DNA from: a virus
Reading direction: 5' to 3' (one strand)
Virus record (IMG/VR): IMGVR_UViG_3300043256_000135
Location: 1-64,000 of that record
DNA length: 64,000 bases
Part shown: in pieces, positions 22,210 through 30,146 of the stretch
Numbering within the stretch: position 1 is the stretch's first letter
How the letters are laid out: every line of letters starts with the position of its first letter
Position numbers and translations under genes: made by a program
The notes under the pieces: generated by a model
Told to the model about the DNA's origin: nothing
Database searches by the model: none
Seen by the model: the letters and a program-made list of their open reading frames with translations, nothing else

Positions 22210-22477
22210 CTTCCCACCAATCCATGTTCACACAGAGGTAGCATTCCCCGTCGGCCGTCATCATGCGCCGTTCCTTCTCTTCTCCGCACGTCGGGCACAC
22301 CGCCACCGGTTGCTTCACGTAGCCGCAGAAGCAATCCTCGGGGTTGCCCAGGATCAACAGGGCGTCCATCTCTGGGCAGAAGTGTGCGGTCTTCGACAAC
22401 TTGAACACCAGCCACGGGATCCAGCCGCGTCGGTCGATCCAGCGATACAACAGACTGCGCAGGCGCCGGGGTATCAT
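22202..22477 (-). CDS. Unknown 91-aa protein with zinc-ribbon cysteines
   Basis: Begins MIPRRLRSLLYRWIDRRGWI (basic), then FCPEM, DCFCGY, VCPTCGEE and ECYLCVN, enough for a zinc ribbon. The ATG overlaps the upstream stop by ATGA. Confidence 0.55.
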   Translation of the reverse strand: MIPRRLRSLLYRWIDRRGWIPWLVFKLSKTAHFCPEMDALLILGNPEDCFCGYVKQPVAVCPTCGEEKERRMMTADGECYLCVNMDWWEDA

Positions 22478-22809
22478 GCTCGACTCACTCGCTTCGCGAC
22501 CATCAGTCCGCGCTGGCGGAGTAGATAGTTGAGGGCGCCCAGCAGGAACACGCCGCCGACAACAAAGCGGGCCCACACCGGCAGGTCGATCCCCCAGAAC
22601 TCTTCGGGGATCAACACGTTGAGCCCACCAATGGTGAAGGCACCGACGTTGACCCCGCGAAGGAATGAGGGCAGGGTGGCCAGCTTTATGTCGAGCCCTA
22701 TGCGCTCAACGTCCAGCTTGTGGTGGATCGTCGCGTCGATGCCGTGCTTGGCTGCGGCGTCGAGCAGTTGTTCGTCGCGGACACTCAGGAGTCTTCTCTT
22801 GTCGTTCAT
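22474..22809 (-). CDS. Membrane-anchored 111-aa protein
   Basis: The charged N-terminal half (VRDEQLLDAAAKHGIDATIH) is followed by two hydrophobic segments (FLRGVNVGAFTIGGLNVLI, FVVGGVFLLGALNYLL) and a basic tail. Coupled by ATGA to the dCTP deaminase-like gene. Role unknown. Confidence 0.55.
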   Translation of the reverse strand: MNDKRRLLSVRDEQLLDAAAKHGIDATIHHKLDVERIGLDIKLATLPSFLRGVNVGAFTIGGLNVLIPEEFWGIDLPVWARFVVGGVFLLGALNYLLRQRGLMVAKRVSRA

Positions 22810-23324
22810 TTTTCGAACCTCGGTCCCTGCGGGCCGCGCTCAGCGCCCTGGTATTTGCCGGTGTAGGTGTTCTCGGGTATCTCGTCTGTGGTGTGGAAGA
22901 TGATCTGCGCGATCGGCTCATGGTCCACGATCGTCACGTCTTCCCCGCTGTGATTCGTGAGCAGCATGGTCAGGTAGCCCTTCCACCCGGGCTCCAGCAC
23001 GCACTGCGCCGGCAGGATCCCCCGTCGGGCCCAGGTGCTCTTGGGATGGACGAAGCCCACCACGTCGAGCGGCATGTTGAAGTGCTCCACGATGCCCACC
23101 AGGGTAGACTCACCAGCCCCGAGGATGATGCCATCGCTGTCGGGGGTCTGAACTAGTCGGTGCATGTTGAACTCATCCGACAAGCTATAGGCGTTGGTCA
23201 GGTCCACACGCACGTCGTAGCCCGCACTTGACAGGCCATACGACATGCCGCGGAACACCGTGCGCTCGTGGAAGGGGTCGATGATTTCGAGGTTCTTGAT
23301 CTGATGGTCTGCTAGAATGCTCAT
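22806..23324 (-). CDS. dcd: dCTP deaminase / dUTPase-family protein
   Basis: 172 aa with the Dcd pattern: GMSYGLSSAGYDVRVDL, VGFVHPKSTWARRGI, LEPGWKGYLTMLLTNHSG, IAQIIFHTTDE and a C-terminal YTGKYQG. It would make dUMP precursors from dCTP. Two motif positions differ from bacterial Dcd: HPKSTWARR replaces the usual GRSSLAR, and LLTN replaces the LEF/LEL with the catalytic Glu, so deamination should be tested against a pure dUTPase role. Confidence 0.8.
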   Translation of the reverse strand: MSILADHQIKNLEIIDPFHERTVFRGMSYGLSSAGYDVRVDLTNAYSLSDEFNMHRLVQTPDSDGIILGAGESTLVGIVEHFNMPLDVVGFVHPKSTWARRGILPAQCVLEPGWKGYLTMLLTNHSGEDVTIVDHEPIAQIIFHTTDEIPENTYTGKYQGAERGPQGPRFEK

Positions 23325-23794
23325 TGATTTGTTCTCCGATCCAGTTCACTCGGGCAGTAGAAGCGAAGGGCCACGCCTGCCTCTTCCAGCGTTTTCTCCG
23401 CCTCTCGCAGGTCGTCAGCCCACCGTTCGGGCACAGGGCGGCCACTGGCCACCACCCGGTCGATGTCGGCGGCGATGATGTGCTTGGTGCAGTTGCTCAG
23501 GCACGGAGCGCCCATGAAACCCCAGATGAAGAGCGTCCCGCCGCGCGCCGCGGGGCCTGCCTGGAGCAGCGCGTTCATCTCAGCGTGCACGATCAACCCC
23601 AGTTTTGCGCTGCGATCGTGTAAACGCTTGTCGTCAGCGATGCGAGACGGGAAGCCGTTGTAGCCGGTGCTGATCACTCGCCGATTCTGCACGATTACCG
23701 CGCCGACCTGTGAGCTAGGGTCCTTGGACATCAGCGAAGCTTCGCGGGCCAGTCGCAGGAAATGTACGTCCCACTTGTCAATTAGTCTTTTCAT
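23321..23794 (-). CDS. Deoxycytidylate deaminase
   Basis: 157 aa: KDPSSQVGAVIV, ISTGYNGFP, then the zinc site VHAEMNALLQA and APCLSNCTKHI (HAE and PCxxC). It converts dCMP to dUMP for thymidylate synthesis. Its start lies 17 bases inside the membrane-protein gene above; the end overlaps the dcd-like start by ATGA. Confidence 0.9.
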   Translation of the reverse strand: MKRLIDKWDVHFLRLAREASLMSKDPSSQVGAVIVQNRRVISTGYNGFPSRIADDKRLHDRSAKLGLIVHAEMNALLQAGPAARGGTLFIWGFMGAPCLSNCTKHIIAADIDRVVASGRPVPERWADDLREAEKTLEEAGVALRFYCPSELDRRTNQ

Positions 23795-24008
23795 GTTTCA
23801 CTTTCCAACGGTAGAAGCCTATCACATCCATGACGATGAAGACGGAACTCCAGATCCAAATCGCCGACATGGCCATCAGGATGCCAAGTATCAGCCAAAC
23901 GCCACTGCCAACTGCGCGGAATACCCAGCCGGTGATGTGTTTTTTGCCGAGCAGCCACGTGCCAAGTATCAATGCGACGTAACCGATATGTCCGAAGAGG
24001 TCGATCAC
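23778..24008 (-). CDS. Three-span membrane protein, 76 aa
   Basis: Starts with GTG overlapping the PolA stop, with AGGAG 8 bases upstream. Three hydrophobic stretches (GHIGYVALILGTWLLG, AVGSGVWLILGILMAM, IWSSVFIVMDVIGFY) end in basic RWKVKHEKTN. The layout resembles small PnuC-like or uncharacterised phage membrane proteins; that comparison is from memory. Confidence 0.55.
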   Translation of the reverse strand: MIDLFGHIGYVALILGTWLLGKKHITGWVFRAVGSGVWLILGILMAMSAIWIWSSVFIVMDVIGFYRWKVKHEKTN

Positions 24009-26074
24009 GCTGCCGCTCCTAACTCGCCCCACGTGGGGCCCACTTCCAGGTCACACACGGTGGGCACGTTCAGCTCTATCGCATGCACCATGATTTCGTT
24101 GAGCTGTTGAGCCTCACGCATGGCCCAGATAGTCAGATCGAGTTCATCATGCACCTGTAATTGCATCCGCACGCCCGCTTCGTCGGCCAGGACCATGGCC
24201 ACTTTGGTCTGGTCGGCACTGCTGCCCTGGATCAGGCCGTTCAGGGCTTTGTGCCCTCCGAACAGTTCACCAGTCTCGGGATGGATTGGGAAGCGGCGCT
24301 TGCGGCCCAGCAATGTACGGATGTACCCCATGTTCGTCGCGCGGTTCTTCACCATGCGGTCTAGTTGCTTGATATACGGTACCTTCTGATTGAAGCGTTG
24401 GAGCAATGCTTCACCCTCGGGCCCGGCCATCTCGAACGGATGGGCGCCGGTTTTCCGTAGCGCCTTACCCTCCGGGCTGTCGATGGGGTGGACCGTCCAC
24501 CGCCTCTGGTTCGGATCTCGCACCACCCAGATGGTGGGCAGACCCAGCGAACGGGCCAGCTTGCCACCACCCATGTTGTAGCATAGACCCAAGAAAATTG
24601 TCTTGGCATTGCCGCGCAGCAGCTTCGCCGCCTTGGCAATGGCCTTATCGTTCGACAGCAGGTCGGCCTGTCGGAACTCCTCGTACATCATGGTGGCCAT
24701 CATGGAGTGATTGTCCCAGTCCGGATCCGTGCGGCAGGCATGGGCCGCCTCAGCGCCGCCCTTGCAGCCGGTCATTTCGGCGTAGTGGATAATCATCCGG
24801 GGCTCCTGCCCGGAGAAGTCTAGGCAGGCCCATTTACCTCCCTGATCAGGGAGGTAAATGGACCTCCACAGCGGCCCGATCTCGGGATCCCGCGCAGGCT
24901 GTTGCTGTAGGTTGGGGTCGCTGGACGAGAGTCGCCCGAACGCCGGGCCGCGGATGCTACCGTCGTCGCGCTCCTGCCGCAGCTGGTTGAACGTGCAATG
25001 AACCCGGCCATTGATTTGGTGGTTTCGGATCGACTTGCAGAACGTCGTGCGGACCTTGTTCCACTTCTTGGCCAGCAGGATGGCGTCGGCCAGAGGCGTC
25101 CCAAGAGATTGGAGCCACTCCGACTTCACCGAAGGGTTCCCGCCGGTCGGCTTGCCGGTCTTCTTGCTGATGGTTTTTGGCGTCAAGGGGACCTTGACGC
25201 CGGTGGCCTCCAGGATCTTCGCTAGGGCGGCGGACTTGGAAATGTCGTCGGGTGACATTTCCCGGCCTGACAGCCGGGTGGCCTCGCGGCATGCCTTGTT
25301 CTCGATCTGCCACGCCTTGGCGTCGATGTGCTCCAGCTTCGCCATGTCCACGGCCACGCCCCGGCGGCGCATCTTGAGCAGTACAGGCAACAAGCGGGAC
25401 TCCAGGTCGTACACTTGTTCCAAGTCCTGACGGCGGATCTCAGCCTCATGCAACCGAAGGATGTGCAGCGGCAGTCTCGCGTCTTGGATCGCATACTGCG
25501 CCACAATCTTCGCGGGCGCCTTCCACATATCCTTCTTGGGGTCCAAACCGTGTGCAACAGCCCACGCATTCAGGCCCTCTTCATCTTTGCCAGGCAGGCC
25601 GAGCCGCTCGGCTTGAGCGTCAAGGCTCATGTGGTGGAACTCCTCGCCCCAGTACCAGTCTCCGGTTTCCTTGTCCTGCATTCGACAGAGCGTCGGCTCG
25701 TCCAGCAGCGGACCCGACACCTGAATGTCCCGAAAACGGCTGGGGCGAAACAGGACATTCTCTTCAGCAAGAAAATCCAGGTCGTACTGGAGGTTCGCGC
25801 CGCCAAGCTCACCACCAAAGTGGCGAGCTTGCTCGCGCAGGTACTCCAGCACGCGGTCGGGGTCGTCGTAGTTGCCCCCGCCTTCGTGGCGCATCGGCAG
25901 GTAGAACGCCGGGCCGTTCTCGTCGCCGCAGCAGAACGACACGCCAGTGATGTAGCCGCCGCGCCTCACGCCCGGGCCAAGCGTGGTCAACTGGTCGTCG
26001 CGGGTCTCGATGTCCAGCGCGACGCGGTCGTAGTCTGCCCAGTGGGGCAGATCGGATAGGGGCGGGAGGTTCAC
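24005..26074 (-). CDS. polA: DNA polymerase I family (PolA), exonuclease plus polymerase
   Basis: 689 aa. The 3'-5' exonuclease has VALDIETRDD, LGGANLQYDLDFL and QYAIQDARL. The polymerase has motif A ACLDFSGQEPRM (about 418), O-helix LLRGNAKTIFLGLCYNMG (about 495) and motif C LQVHDELDL (about 643). No 5'-3' exonuclease domain. In the O-helix the residue matching E. coli Phe762 is Leu. A perfect 32-bp palindrome lies just before motif A. GTG start overlaps the methyltransferase stop. Confidence 0.95.
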   Translation of the reverse strand: MNLPPLSDLPHWADYDRVALDIETRDDQLTTLGPGVRRGGYITGVSFCCGDENGPAFYLPMRHEGGGNYDDPDRVLEYLREQARHFGGELGGANLQYDLDFLAEENVLFRPSRFRDIQVSGPLLDEPTLCRMQDKETGDWYWGEEFHHMSLDAQAERLGLPGKDEEGLNAWAVAHGLDPKKDMWKAPAKIVAQYAIQDARLPLHILRLHEAEIRRQDLEQVYDLESRLLPVLLKMRRRGVAVDMAKLEHIDAKAWQIENKACREATRLSGREMSPDDISKSAALAKILEATGVKVPLTPKTISKKTGKPTGGNPSVKSEWLQSLGTPLADAILLAKKWNKVRTTFCKSIRNHQINGRVHCTFNQLRQERDDGSIRGPAFGRLSSSDPNLQQQPARDPEIGPLWRSIYLPDQGGKWACLDFSGQEPRMIIHYAEMTGCKGGAEAAHACRTDPDWDNHSMMATMMYEEFRQADLLSNDKAIAKAAKLLRGNAKTIFLGLCYNMGGGKLARSLGLPTIWVVRDPNQRRWTVHPIDSPEGKALRKTGAHPFEMAGPEGEALLQRFNQKVPYIKQLDRMVKNRATNMGYIRTLLGRKRRFPIHPETGELFGGHKALNGLIQGSSADQTKVAMVLADEAGVRMQLQVHDELDLTIWAMREAQQLNEIMVHAIELNVPTVCDLEVGPTWGELGAAA
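24830..24861 (-). repeat. Perfect 32-bp palindrome inside polA
   Basis: The first half is CCATTTACCTCCCTGA and the second half is its exact reverse complement, with no spacer. It encodes IYLPDQGGKW just before motif A. An uninterrupted 16-bp arm is very unlikely by chance in 64 kb. Confidence 0.9.
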
Positions 26075-26976
26075 GACAGGCGCTTCTCCGCCAGGGCCAC
26101 GTATTCCGGATTCAACTCACATAGGATAGCATTGCGCCCGTGCTTCTCCGCGACCATGCCGGTGGTGCCGCTGCCGCCGAACGGGTCCAGCACCGTGCCG
26201 CCTTCGGGGCAACCGGCCAGGATGCACGGCTCGATCAGGTCGGGCGGGAATACGGCGAAGTGGGCGCCCTTGAACGGCTTTGGTGCGACGGTCCAGACGG
26301 AGCGGCGATTGCGTTTCAATACTGGACCAACCTGGGCTAGACCCGCCTTGGTTCGATGTTTTTCATCGCCTTGGTCATAGGCTGTCTTGTATTTGTGGTT
26401 CTTGTTACAAGGATCTCGGCCTGTCGCGTCTTCCTTCACCGCTTCGTGGTCGTAGTAGTACTTCGGCTTCTTCGACAGCAGGAAGATGTACTCGTGCGCC
26501 TTCGTGCAGCGGTCACGCACGGATTCGGGCATCGGATTGGGCTTATGCCAGATGATGTCTTGGCGCAGGTACCAGCCGTCGGCTTGCATGGCGAAGGCGA
26601 CGCGCCAAGGGATGCCAATGAGGTCTTTGGCTTTGAGGCCGGGAGGGACAGTATTATTGGTCTGGCTGGCTTGCGCAGGCGAATGCTTTGCTCCTCCTTT
26701 TGTGCTGGCTACCTGATAGGACCTGTTTGCGGCATAGCTATCCCCCAGGTTCAGCCATACCGTGCCGTCGTCGCGCAGCACGCGGCGCACCTCGCGGAAT
26801 ACCTCGACCATCTTGGCCACATATTCGTCGGGCGTGGACTCTAGGCCGAGCTGGCCCTCGACGCCGTAGTCGCGCAGCCCGAAGTAGGGCGGAGACGTGA
26901 CGCAGCAGTTCACTGACGTGGCGGCCATGCCGCGCATCAGCTCAATGCAGTCACCTTGTTTGATTTCTACAGTCAC
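26071..26976 (-). CDS. DNA methyltransferase, beta class (N4-C or N6-A)
   Basis: 301 aa. The catalytic motif TSPPYFGLRDYG near residue 28 precedes the SAM-binding motif LDPFGGSGTTG near residue 267, the beta-class order. QDIIWHKPNPMPESV and EYIFLLSKKPKY are typical of site-specific phage methyltransferases. It would protect phage DNA from host restriction; no cognate endonuclease is seen. Starts with GTG overlapping the preceding stop. Confidence 0.9.
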   Translation of the reverse strand: MTVEIKQGDCIELMRGMAATSVNCCVTSPPYFGLRDYGVEGQLGLESTPDEYVAKMVEVFREVRRVLRDDGTVWLNLGDSYAANRSYQVASTKGGAKHSPAQASQTNNTVPPGLKAKDLIGIPWRVAFAMQADGWYLRQDIIWHKPNPMPESVRDRCTKAHEYIFLLSKKPKYYYDHEAVKEDATGRDPCNKNHKYKTAYDQGDEKHRTKAGLAQVGPVLKRNRRSVWTVAPKPFKGAHFAVFPPDLIEPCILAGCPEGGTVLDPFGGSGTTGMVAEKHGRNAILCELNPEYVALAEKRLS

Positions 26977-27392
26977 TCGTCTTTCTCTAGTTCGGTGTAT
27001 GGTGGCAGCGGATTCGGATACCGCTCAAACACAGCATCCACCAGCTTCTGAATGCGGCCCATCCACCCGGCCTTGGCCTTGGGTGGGCGGTCGTCTTCGA
27101 CCATGTCGTTCATCATAGCGTCGCGGAACACGAACAGGCAGGCCATGGCCTTGCTGACGTGGTGGATGCCGCTGTCGGGGTCGATATCCTCACCTTCCCA
27201 GTAAGCCATCAGGTGGCGCATGGCGGCGTCGTAGTAAACGGACGCTTGGATCGGGGCCACGCGGTAGTTGTGGCGGCGGTACTTGAAGGCACCTTCCAGG
27301 CATCCGACCGCCACCTCATACAGGACGGGGCAGGGCAGGACCGACAGCGGTGGCTTCGCGCGGCCGAGGGCGTCCTTGGGATTGATGGTCAT
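26973..27392 (-). CDS. DUF5664-type dATP/dGTP diphosphohydrolase-like protein
   Basis: 139 aa: MTINPKDALGRAKPPLSVLP, then GAFKYRRHNYR and a helix with RHLMAYWEGEDIDPDSGIHHVSKA (quoted in parts of the family pattern NPKDAxGxxKxPL, KYxxxNYR, RHxxAxxxGExxDxxSGxxH). This is the phage DUF5664 family named after dATP/dGTP pyrophosphohydrolases. It would reshape the dNTP pool together with the HD hydrolase and deaminases. The start overlaps the preceding stop by ATGA. Confidence 0.8.
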   Translation of the reverse strand: MTINPKDALGRAKPPLSVLPCPVLYEVAVGCLEGAFKYRRHNYRVAPIQASVYYDAAMRHLMAYWEGEDIDPDSGIHHVSKAMACLFVFRDAMMNDMVEDDRPPKAKAGWMGRIQKLVDAVFERYPNPLPPYTELEKDE

Positions 27393-27652
27393 ACGTTCAG
27401 TCCCCGGTTCCAGCCGCGGAGCAACGCGATCTCGCGTTGCTCGGGTCGCAACCGGCGGAACACCTCGCGGATTTCCTTCGCGCGAGACGGCGTCAACTTC
27501 TTGGTGAGCACGCTGTGGGGGAACAGGCGCTTGACGTACCACAGCTTGGCCGGGCCAATGTCGAGCCCGTCATCGGGCGTCGGGTCCGGTGCGGAGGCAA
27601 CGCCAAACACATTGTCCCTCAGCTTCTGGTATGCGTTCTTGAAGAAACTCAT
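27389..27652 (-). CDS. Unknown 87-aa basic protein
   Basis: Begins MSFFKNAYQKLRDNVFGVAS, ends with a basic helix (SRAKEIREVFRRLRPEQREI). Ribosome-binding site GGAGAC. No family recognised. Confidence 0.55.
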   Translation of the reverse strand: MSFFKNAYQKLRDNVFGVASAPDPTPDDGLDIGPAKLWYVKRLFPHSVLTKKLTPSRAKEIREVFRRLRPEQREIALLRGWNRGLNV

Positions 27653-27656
27653 GGTG

Positions 27657-28001
27657 TCAGTCTCCGTTCTGCCCGGGGTGGTCCCCCTCGGGCTGGTCTT
27701 GCTTGATCTCTTCGTCCGGCGTCTGGCCTCCGATGGCCTCGCAAACGGTGTCAACCATGGCCTTCTCATTGGCCGCCTTCGCGATGGTTGTGGCCACGGC
27801 GGCCAGGGCGTTGCCGGCTTCCAGCAGGGCACGGCGACGGCGCCAGGGGAACAACACCGTCCCCGCCACGGACAGCTGGTACCCGGCGCGCATCAGTCCG
27901 CAGGCGACACACGGCTCATACGTTTTGCGGCCACCCGCGTAATCGGTGAGGGTGCAGCCACAGGGGCGGCGGTCGATTTTTTCGATGATGTGGTTATTCA
28001 T
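27657..28001 (-). CDS. Unknown 114-aa protein with Cys pairs
   Basis: N-terminal cysteines RRPCGCTL and EPCVACGLM suggest a zinc site; the middle is a basic/hydrophobic patch (LFPWRRRRALLEAG), and the tail is acidic. Only 3 bases separate its start from the stop of the gene above, and no strong ribosome-binding site is seen. Confidence 0.55.
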   Translation of the reverse strand: MNNHIIEKIDRRPCGCTLTDYAGGRKTYEPCVACGLMRAGYQLSVAGTVLFPWRRRRALLEAGNALAAVATTIAKAANEKAMVDTVCEAIGGQTPDEEIKQDQPEGDHPGQNGD

Positions 28002-28004
28002 GAT

Positions 28005-28445
28005 TTAGTCTAGTAGATCCCTCAGAAGCACAGGCCGAAAATCTGTTTGCTCAACTGACACACCAATATACCATGGATCCGGCAGCACATGAGCATGTGT
28101 GTGGCCATGAACATTCTTTAGGTACCGGTGTTTTTGTCCAGGGTGAACTGGGATGTGAGTCAGGATACTGCCGTGAAACTCGAACATTCCCCTCACCTTC
28201 GTGAAATGCTCCAGGTATTTCACCATTGGGTAGACATCATGGTTTCCCATGGCTAGCTTCTTGGTGCCGTTCAGTTCGGGCACGCGATCCAAGCGAAACA
28301 TATCTCCCAACACGTATACAACGTCACGCTTCCTGACTACCTCATTCCATCGGCGAATCAGTTCATCGTCGTCGATCCCGCGCAGCTCGTGCAGCTTCTT
28401 ATGTCCCATGTGAAGATCAGCTGTTACAAATACTTGGCTACTCAT
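28005..28445 (-). CDS. Small calcineurin-like phosphoesterase, leaderless-type start
   Basis: 146 aa: FVTADLHMGHKKL, VVYVLGDMF, KLAMGNHDVYP, THIPVHP and VHGHTHAHV are the full metal-binding set of YfcE-like or phage lambda-like phosphoesterases. A second enzyme of this class besides the 446-aa one at 17172. ATG at 28445 lies 8 bases below TAGACT with no ribosome-binding site. Confidence 0.85.
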   Translation of the reverse strand: MSSQVFVTADLHMGHKKLHELRGIDDDELIRRWNEVVRKRDVVYVLGDMFRLDRVPELNGTKKLAMGNHDVYPMVKYLEHFTKVRGMFEFHGSILTHIPVHPGQKHRYLKNVHGHTHAHVLPDPWYIGVSVEQTDFRPVLLRDLLD

Positions 28446-28449
28446 CTCG

Positions 28450-28662
28450 CTACAGTCTACCACACAACTCAGTCAGGCGGGCGAGAAATGCCCGGATGCG
28501 CTCGCTCTTGTAGAAGGGGTCCACATCGCTCCCAGCCAAGTCGACCACGACAGCGGGGTAACGCTCCCGCGCGGCGTTGTAAACGGCCTGTCCGAGTCGC
28601 AGCTGGTGCCCGCTGTCAAGTACAGCCTTGAGGGCAGCGAGCATGATGTCGTCGGTGTTCAT
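28450..28662 (-). CDS. Unknown 70-aa protein
   Basis: Begins MNTDDIMLAALKAVLDSGHQ and ends ARLTELCGRL; helical. Start overlaps the helicase stop by ATGA. Its 3' end doubles as promoter for the phosphoesterase gene. Confidence 0.55.
   Translation of the reverse strand: MNTDDIMLAALKAVLDSGHQLRLGQAVYNAARERYPAVVVDLAGSDVDPFYKSERIRAFLARLTELCGRL
28454..28464 (-). promoter_or_regulatory. Leaderless-type promoter inside the end of the upstream gene
   Basis: Minus strand TGTGTGGTAGACT; -10 at 28454-28459, 8 bases before ATG 28445. It overlaps the last codons of the 70-aa gene. Confidence 0.6.
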
Positions 28663-29846
28663 CGTATGATCGCCAGATATTCTGACGCTCTTGTGCATGC
28701 GGTGTAGAGCCACGACCGCGCGTTCTGGCGGAAGCACGCGGACTCATCGAACACGATCACGGTGGGCCACGCCGAGCCCTGGGCCTTGTGGCACGTCAGG
28801 GTATATCCATACGTGAACTCCTGAATCTCACCCTTGCGGTCGTAGTGCTCCAGCTTCTCGCCCAGGAAAGGCGCGCAGTAGGCGTCGATGATCTGCGTCT
28901 CATCGTCGCCGTCGCGGCGGATCTCCAGCCCCAGAGTCTTGTTGTCCTGCAACACCGAGGCGTCGTTAGACGCGATGTATATCTCCCCGTTCAGCAAGCC
29001 TAGGTCGTGGTTGTTCCGCAGGCATACCAGCCGCTCACCCATCTCAGGCCAGGGGGTCGAATACCCGAGCAGCTCCCGCACCCGCTTGTTTGTCGCGTGT
29101 CGGGTCTTGTTGCGGCCGACGATGATCTGGTCGTAGGTCGGCACGTTCTCCGGGTTCAGCTCGCCCTTGCGTAGAACGGCCGCGTCGCCCAGGTTGCAGT
29201 ACTCCAGCGGTTTGCCCTCGCGAATGTCGGTGGCGAGCCGCAGAATCCCTGATTCTCGCGCTTGGCGATGCACCTCGGTCAGCATGATATCGGGCTCGCC
29301 CTTCGTGAAGAAGCCGGCGCCGAACACCGGGGGCAGCTGGGCCGGGTCGCCCAGGACCAGAACGGGGGTGTTGAAGCTGAGCAGGTCGCGGCCCATCTCT
29401 TCGTTGACCATGCTGCACTCGTCGATGATGATCAGGTCAGCATAGCGCACATCGGCGTCGGGATTCAGCTGGAAGTGCGGTTGCTTCATGCGCTGGACTT
29501 CTTGCTGGATCTGGATGCGGACCGAGGCCCGATGTTGATCGGTCTTCACGTTCAACAGCAGATCCTGGAGATCCCGTAGCCGCTCGCCGGACTTCGATCG
29601 GCTCTCGTAGATCAGCCGGTGGATGGTCGTCGCCTCGCCGCAGCCCTTGTCGCGCATGACCGAGGCGGCCTTGCCCGTGAAGCTGCCGTACAGAACGTGG
29701 CCCAGGCCCTCGGCGAAGTGTTTGACCAGCGTCGTCTTTCCGGTGCCCGCATACCCTGCAAGGTAGAAAAACGGTTTATCCCCTTCAGATTTCATCCAGG
29801 TGGCGACAGCGTCCAGCGCGTCGGCTTGCTGTGGGGACCACTTCAC
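28659..29846 (-). CDS. SF1B DNA helicase, Dda/RecD-like
   Basis: 395 aa with ordered SF1 motifs: YLAGYAGTGKTTLVKHF (I), DLIIIDECSMV (II), VLGDPAQLPPVFG (III), YGYTLTCHKAQGSAWPTVIV (V) and YTACTRASEYL (VI). It matches the T4 Dda/RecD2 class that moves 5' to 3' on single-stranded DNA. GTG start overlaps the previous stop. Part of the replication set with PolA, SSB and primase-helicase. Confidence 0.92.
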   Translation of the reverse strand: MKWSPQQADALDAVATWMKSEGDKPFFYLAGYAGTGKTTLVKHFAEGLGHVLYGSFTGKAASVMRDKGCGEATTIHRLIYESRSKSGERLRDLQDLLLNVKTDQHRASVRIQIQQEVQRMKQPHFQLNPDADVRYADLIIIDECSMVNEEMGRDLLSFNTPVLVLGDPAQLPPVFGAGFFTKGEPDIMLTEVHRQARESGILRLATDIREGKPLEYCNLGDAAVLRKGELNPENVPTYDQIIVGRNKTRHATNKRVRELLGYSTPWPEMGERLVCLRNNHDLGLLNGEIYIASNDASVLQDNKTLGLEIRRDGDDETQIIDAYCAPFLGEKLEHYDRKGEIQEFTYGYTLTCHKAQGSAWPTVIVFDESACFRQNARSWLYTACTRASEYLAIIR

Positions 29847-30046
29847 GGCATCTCCTCGACGGCCTCGACCAGAGCGTCCGTCAGCTTGTGGCAGGCATCG
29901 TCGATGCGGGTGATCCGGGACCGGGCGTTCATCTCGAATTCAGGGGTTACGCTCTCGCAATCCAGCAGGGATGCCTCAACGTAGGACCGCTCCTTTTGGA
30001 GCACATCCAGGGCTTCGATCATGGAGTCTAGGTTCAGGTGTAACAT
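29843..30046 (-). CDS. Unknown 67-aa acidic helical protein
   Basis: Begins MLHLNLDSMIEALDVLQKER; a predicted helical hairpin. The start lies 15 bases below the tRNA 3' end, with TGAGAC upstream. Coupled to the helicase by GTGA. Confidence 0.55.
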   Translation of the reverse strand: MLHLNLDSMIEALDVLQKERSYVEASLLDCESVTPEFEMNARSRITRIDDACHKLTDALVEAVEEMP

Positions 30047-30060
30047 GTGCGGGTCTCAGT

Positions 30061-30134
30061 TGGGGTGCTGCCGGGAATCGAACCCTGGTCTTCCGCGCCA
30101 CAGGCGGACGTTCTACCACTGAACTAGCAGCACC
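30061..30134 (-). tRNA. tRNA-His (anticodon GTG)
   Basis: Cloverleaf on the minus strand. Anticodon stem TCCGC/GCGGA frames the loop CTGTGGC with anticodon GTG. Read with G at -1 paired to C73, as bacterial tRNA-His requires, the acceptor is GTGCTGC/GCAGCAC, T8 and A9 are in place, and CCA is encoded (30063-30061). The T-arm is odd: with that register its stem needs a bulged A in CAGGG/CCCG. The whole acceptor can alternatively pair as GGTGCTG/CAGCACC with one T-stem mismatch. Confidence 0.88.
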
Positions 30135-30138
30135 ATGA

Positions 30139-30144
30139 ATTCTA
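30139..30144 (-). promoter_or_regulatory. Possible tRNA promoter
   Basis: Minus strand CCGGTAGAAT ends 4 bases before the first tRNA base, the same geometry as the leaderless genes. It could start the transcript at the tRNA 5' end without RNase P trimming. Confidence 0.4.
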
Positions 30145-30146
30145 CC

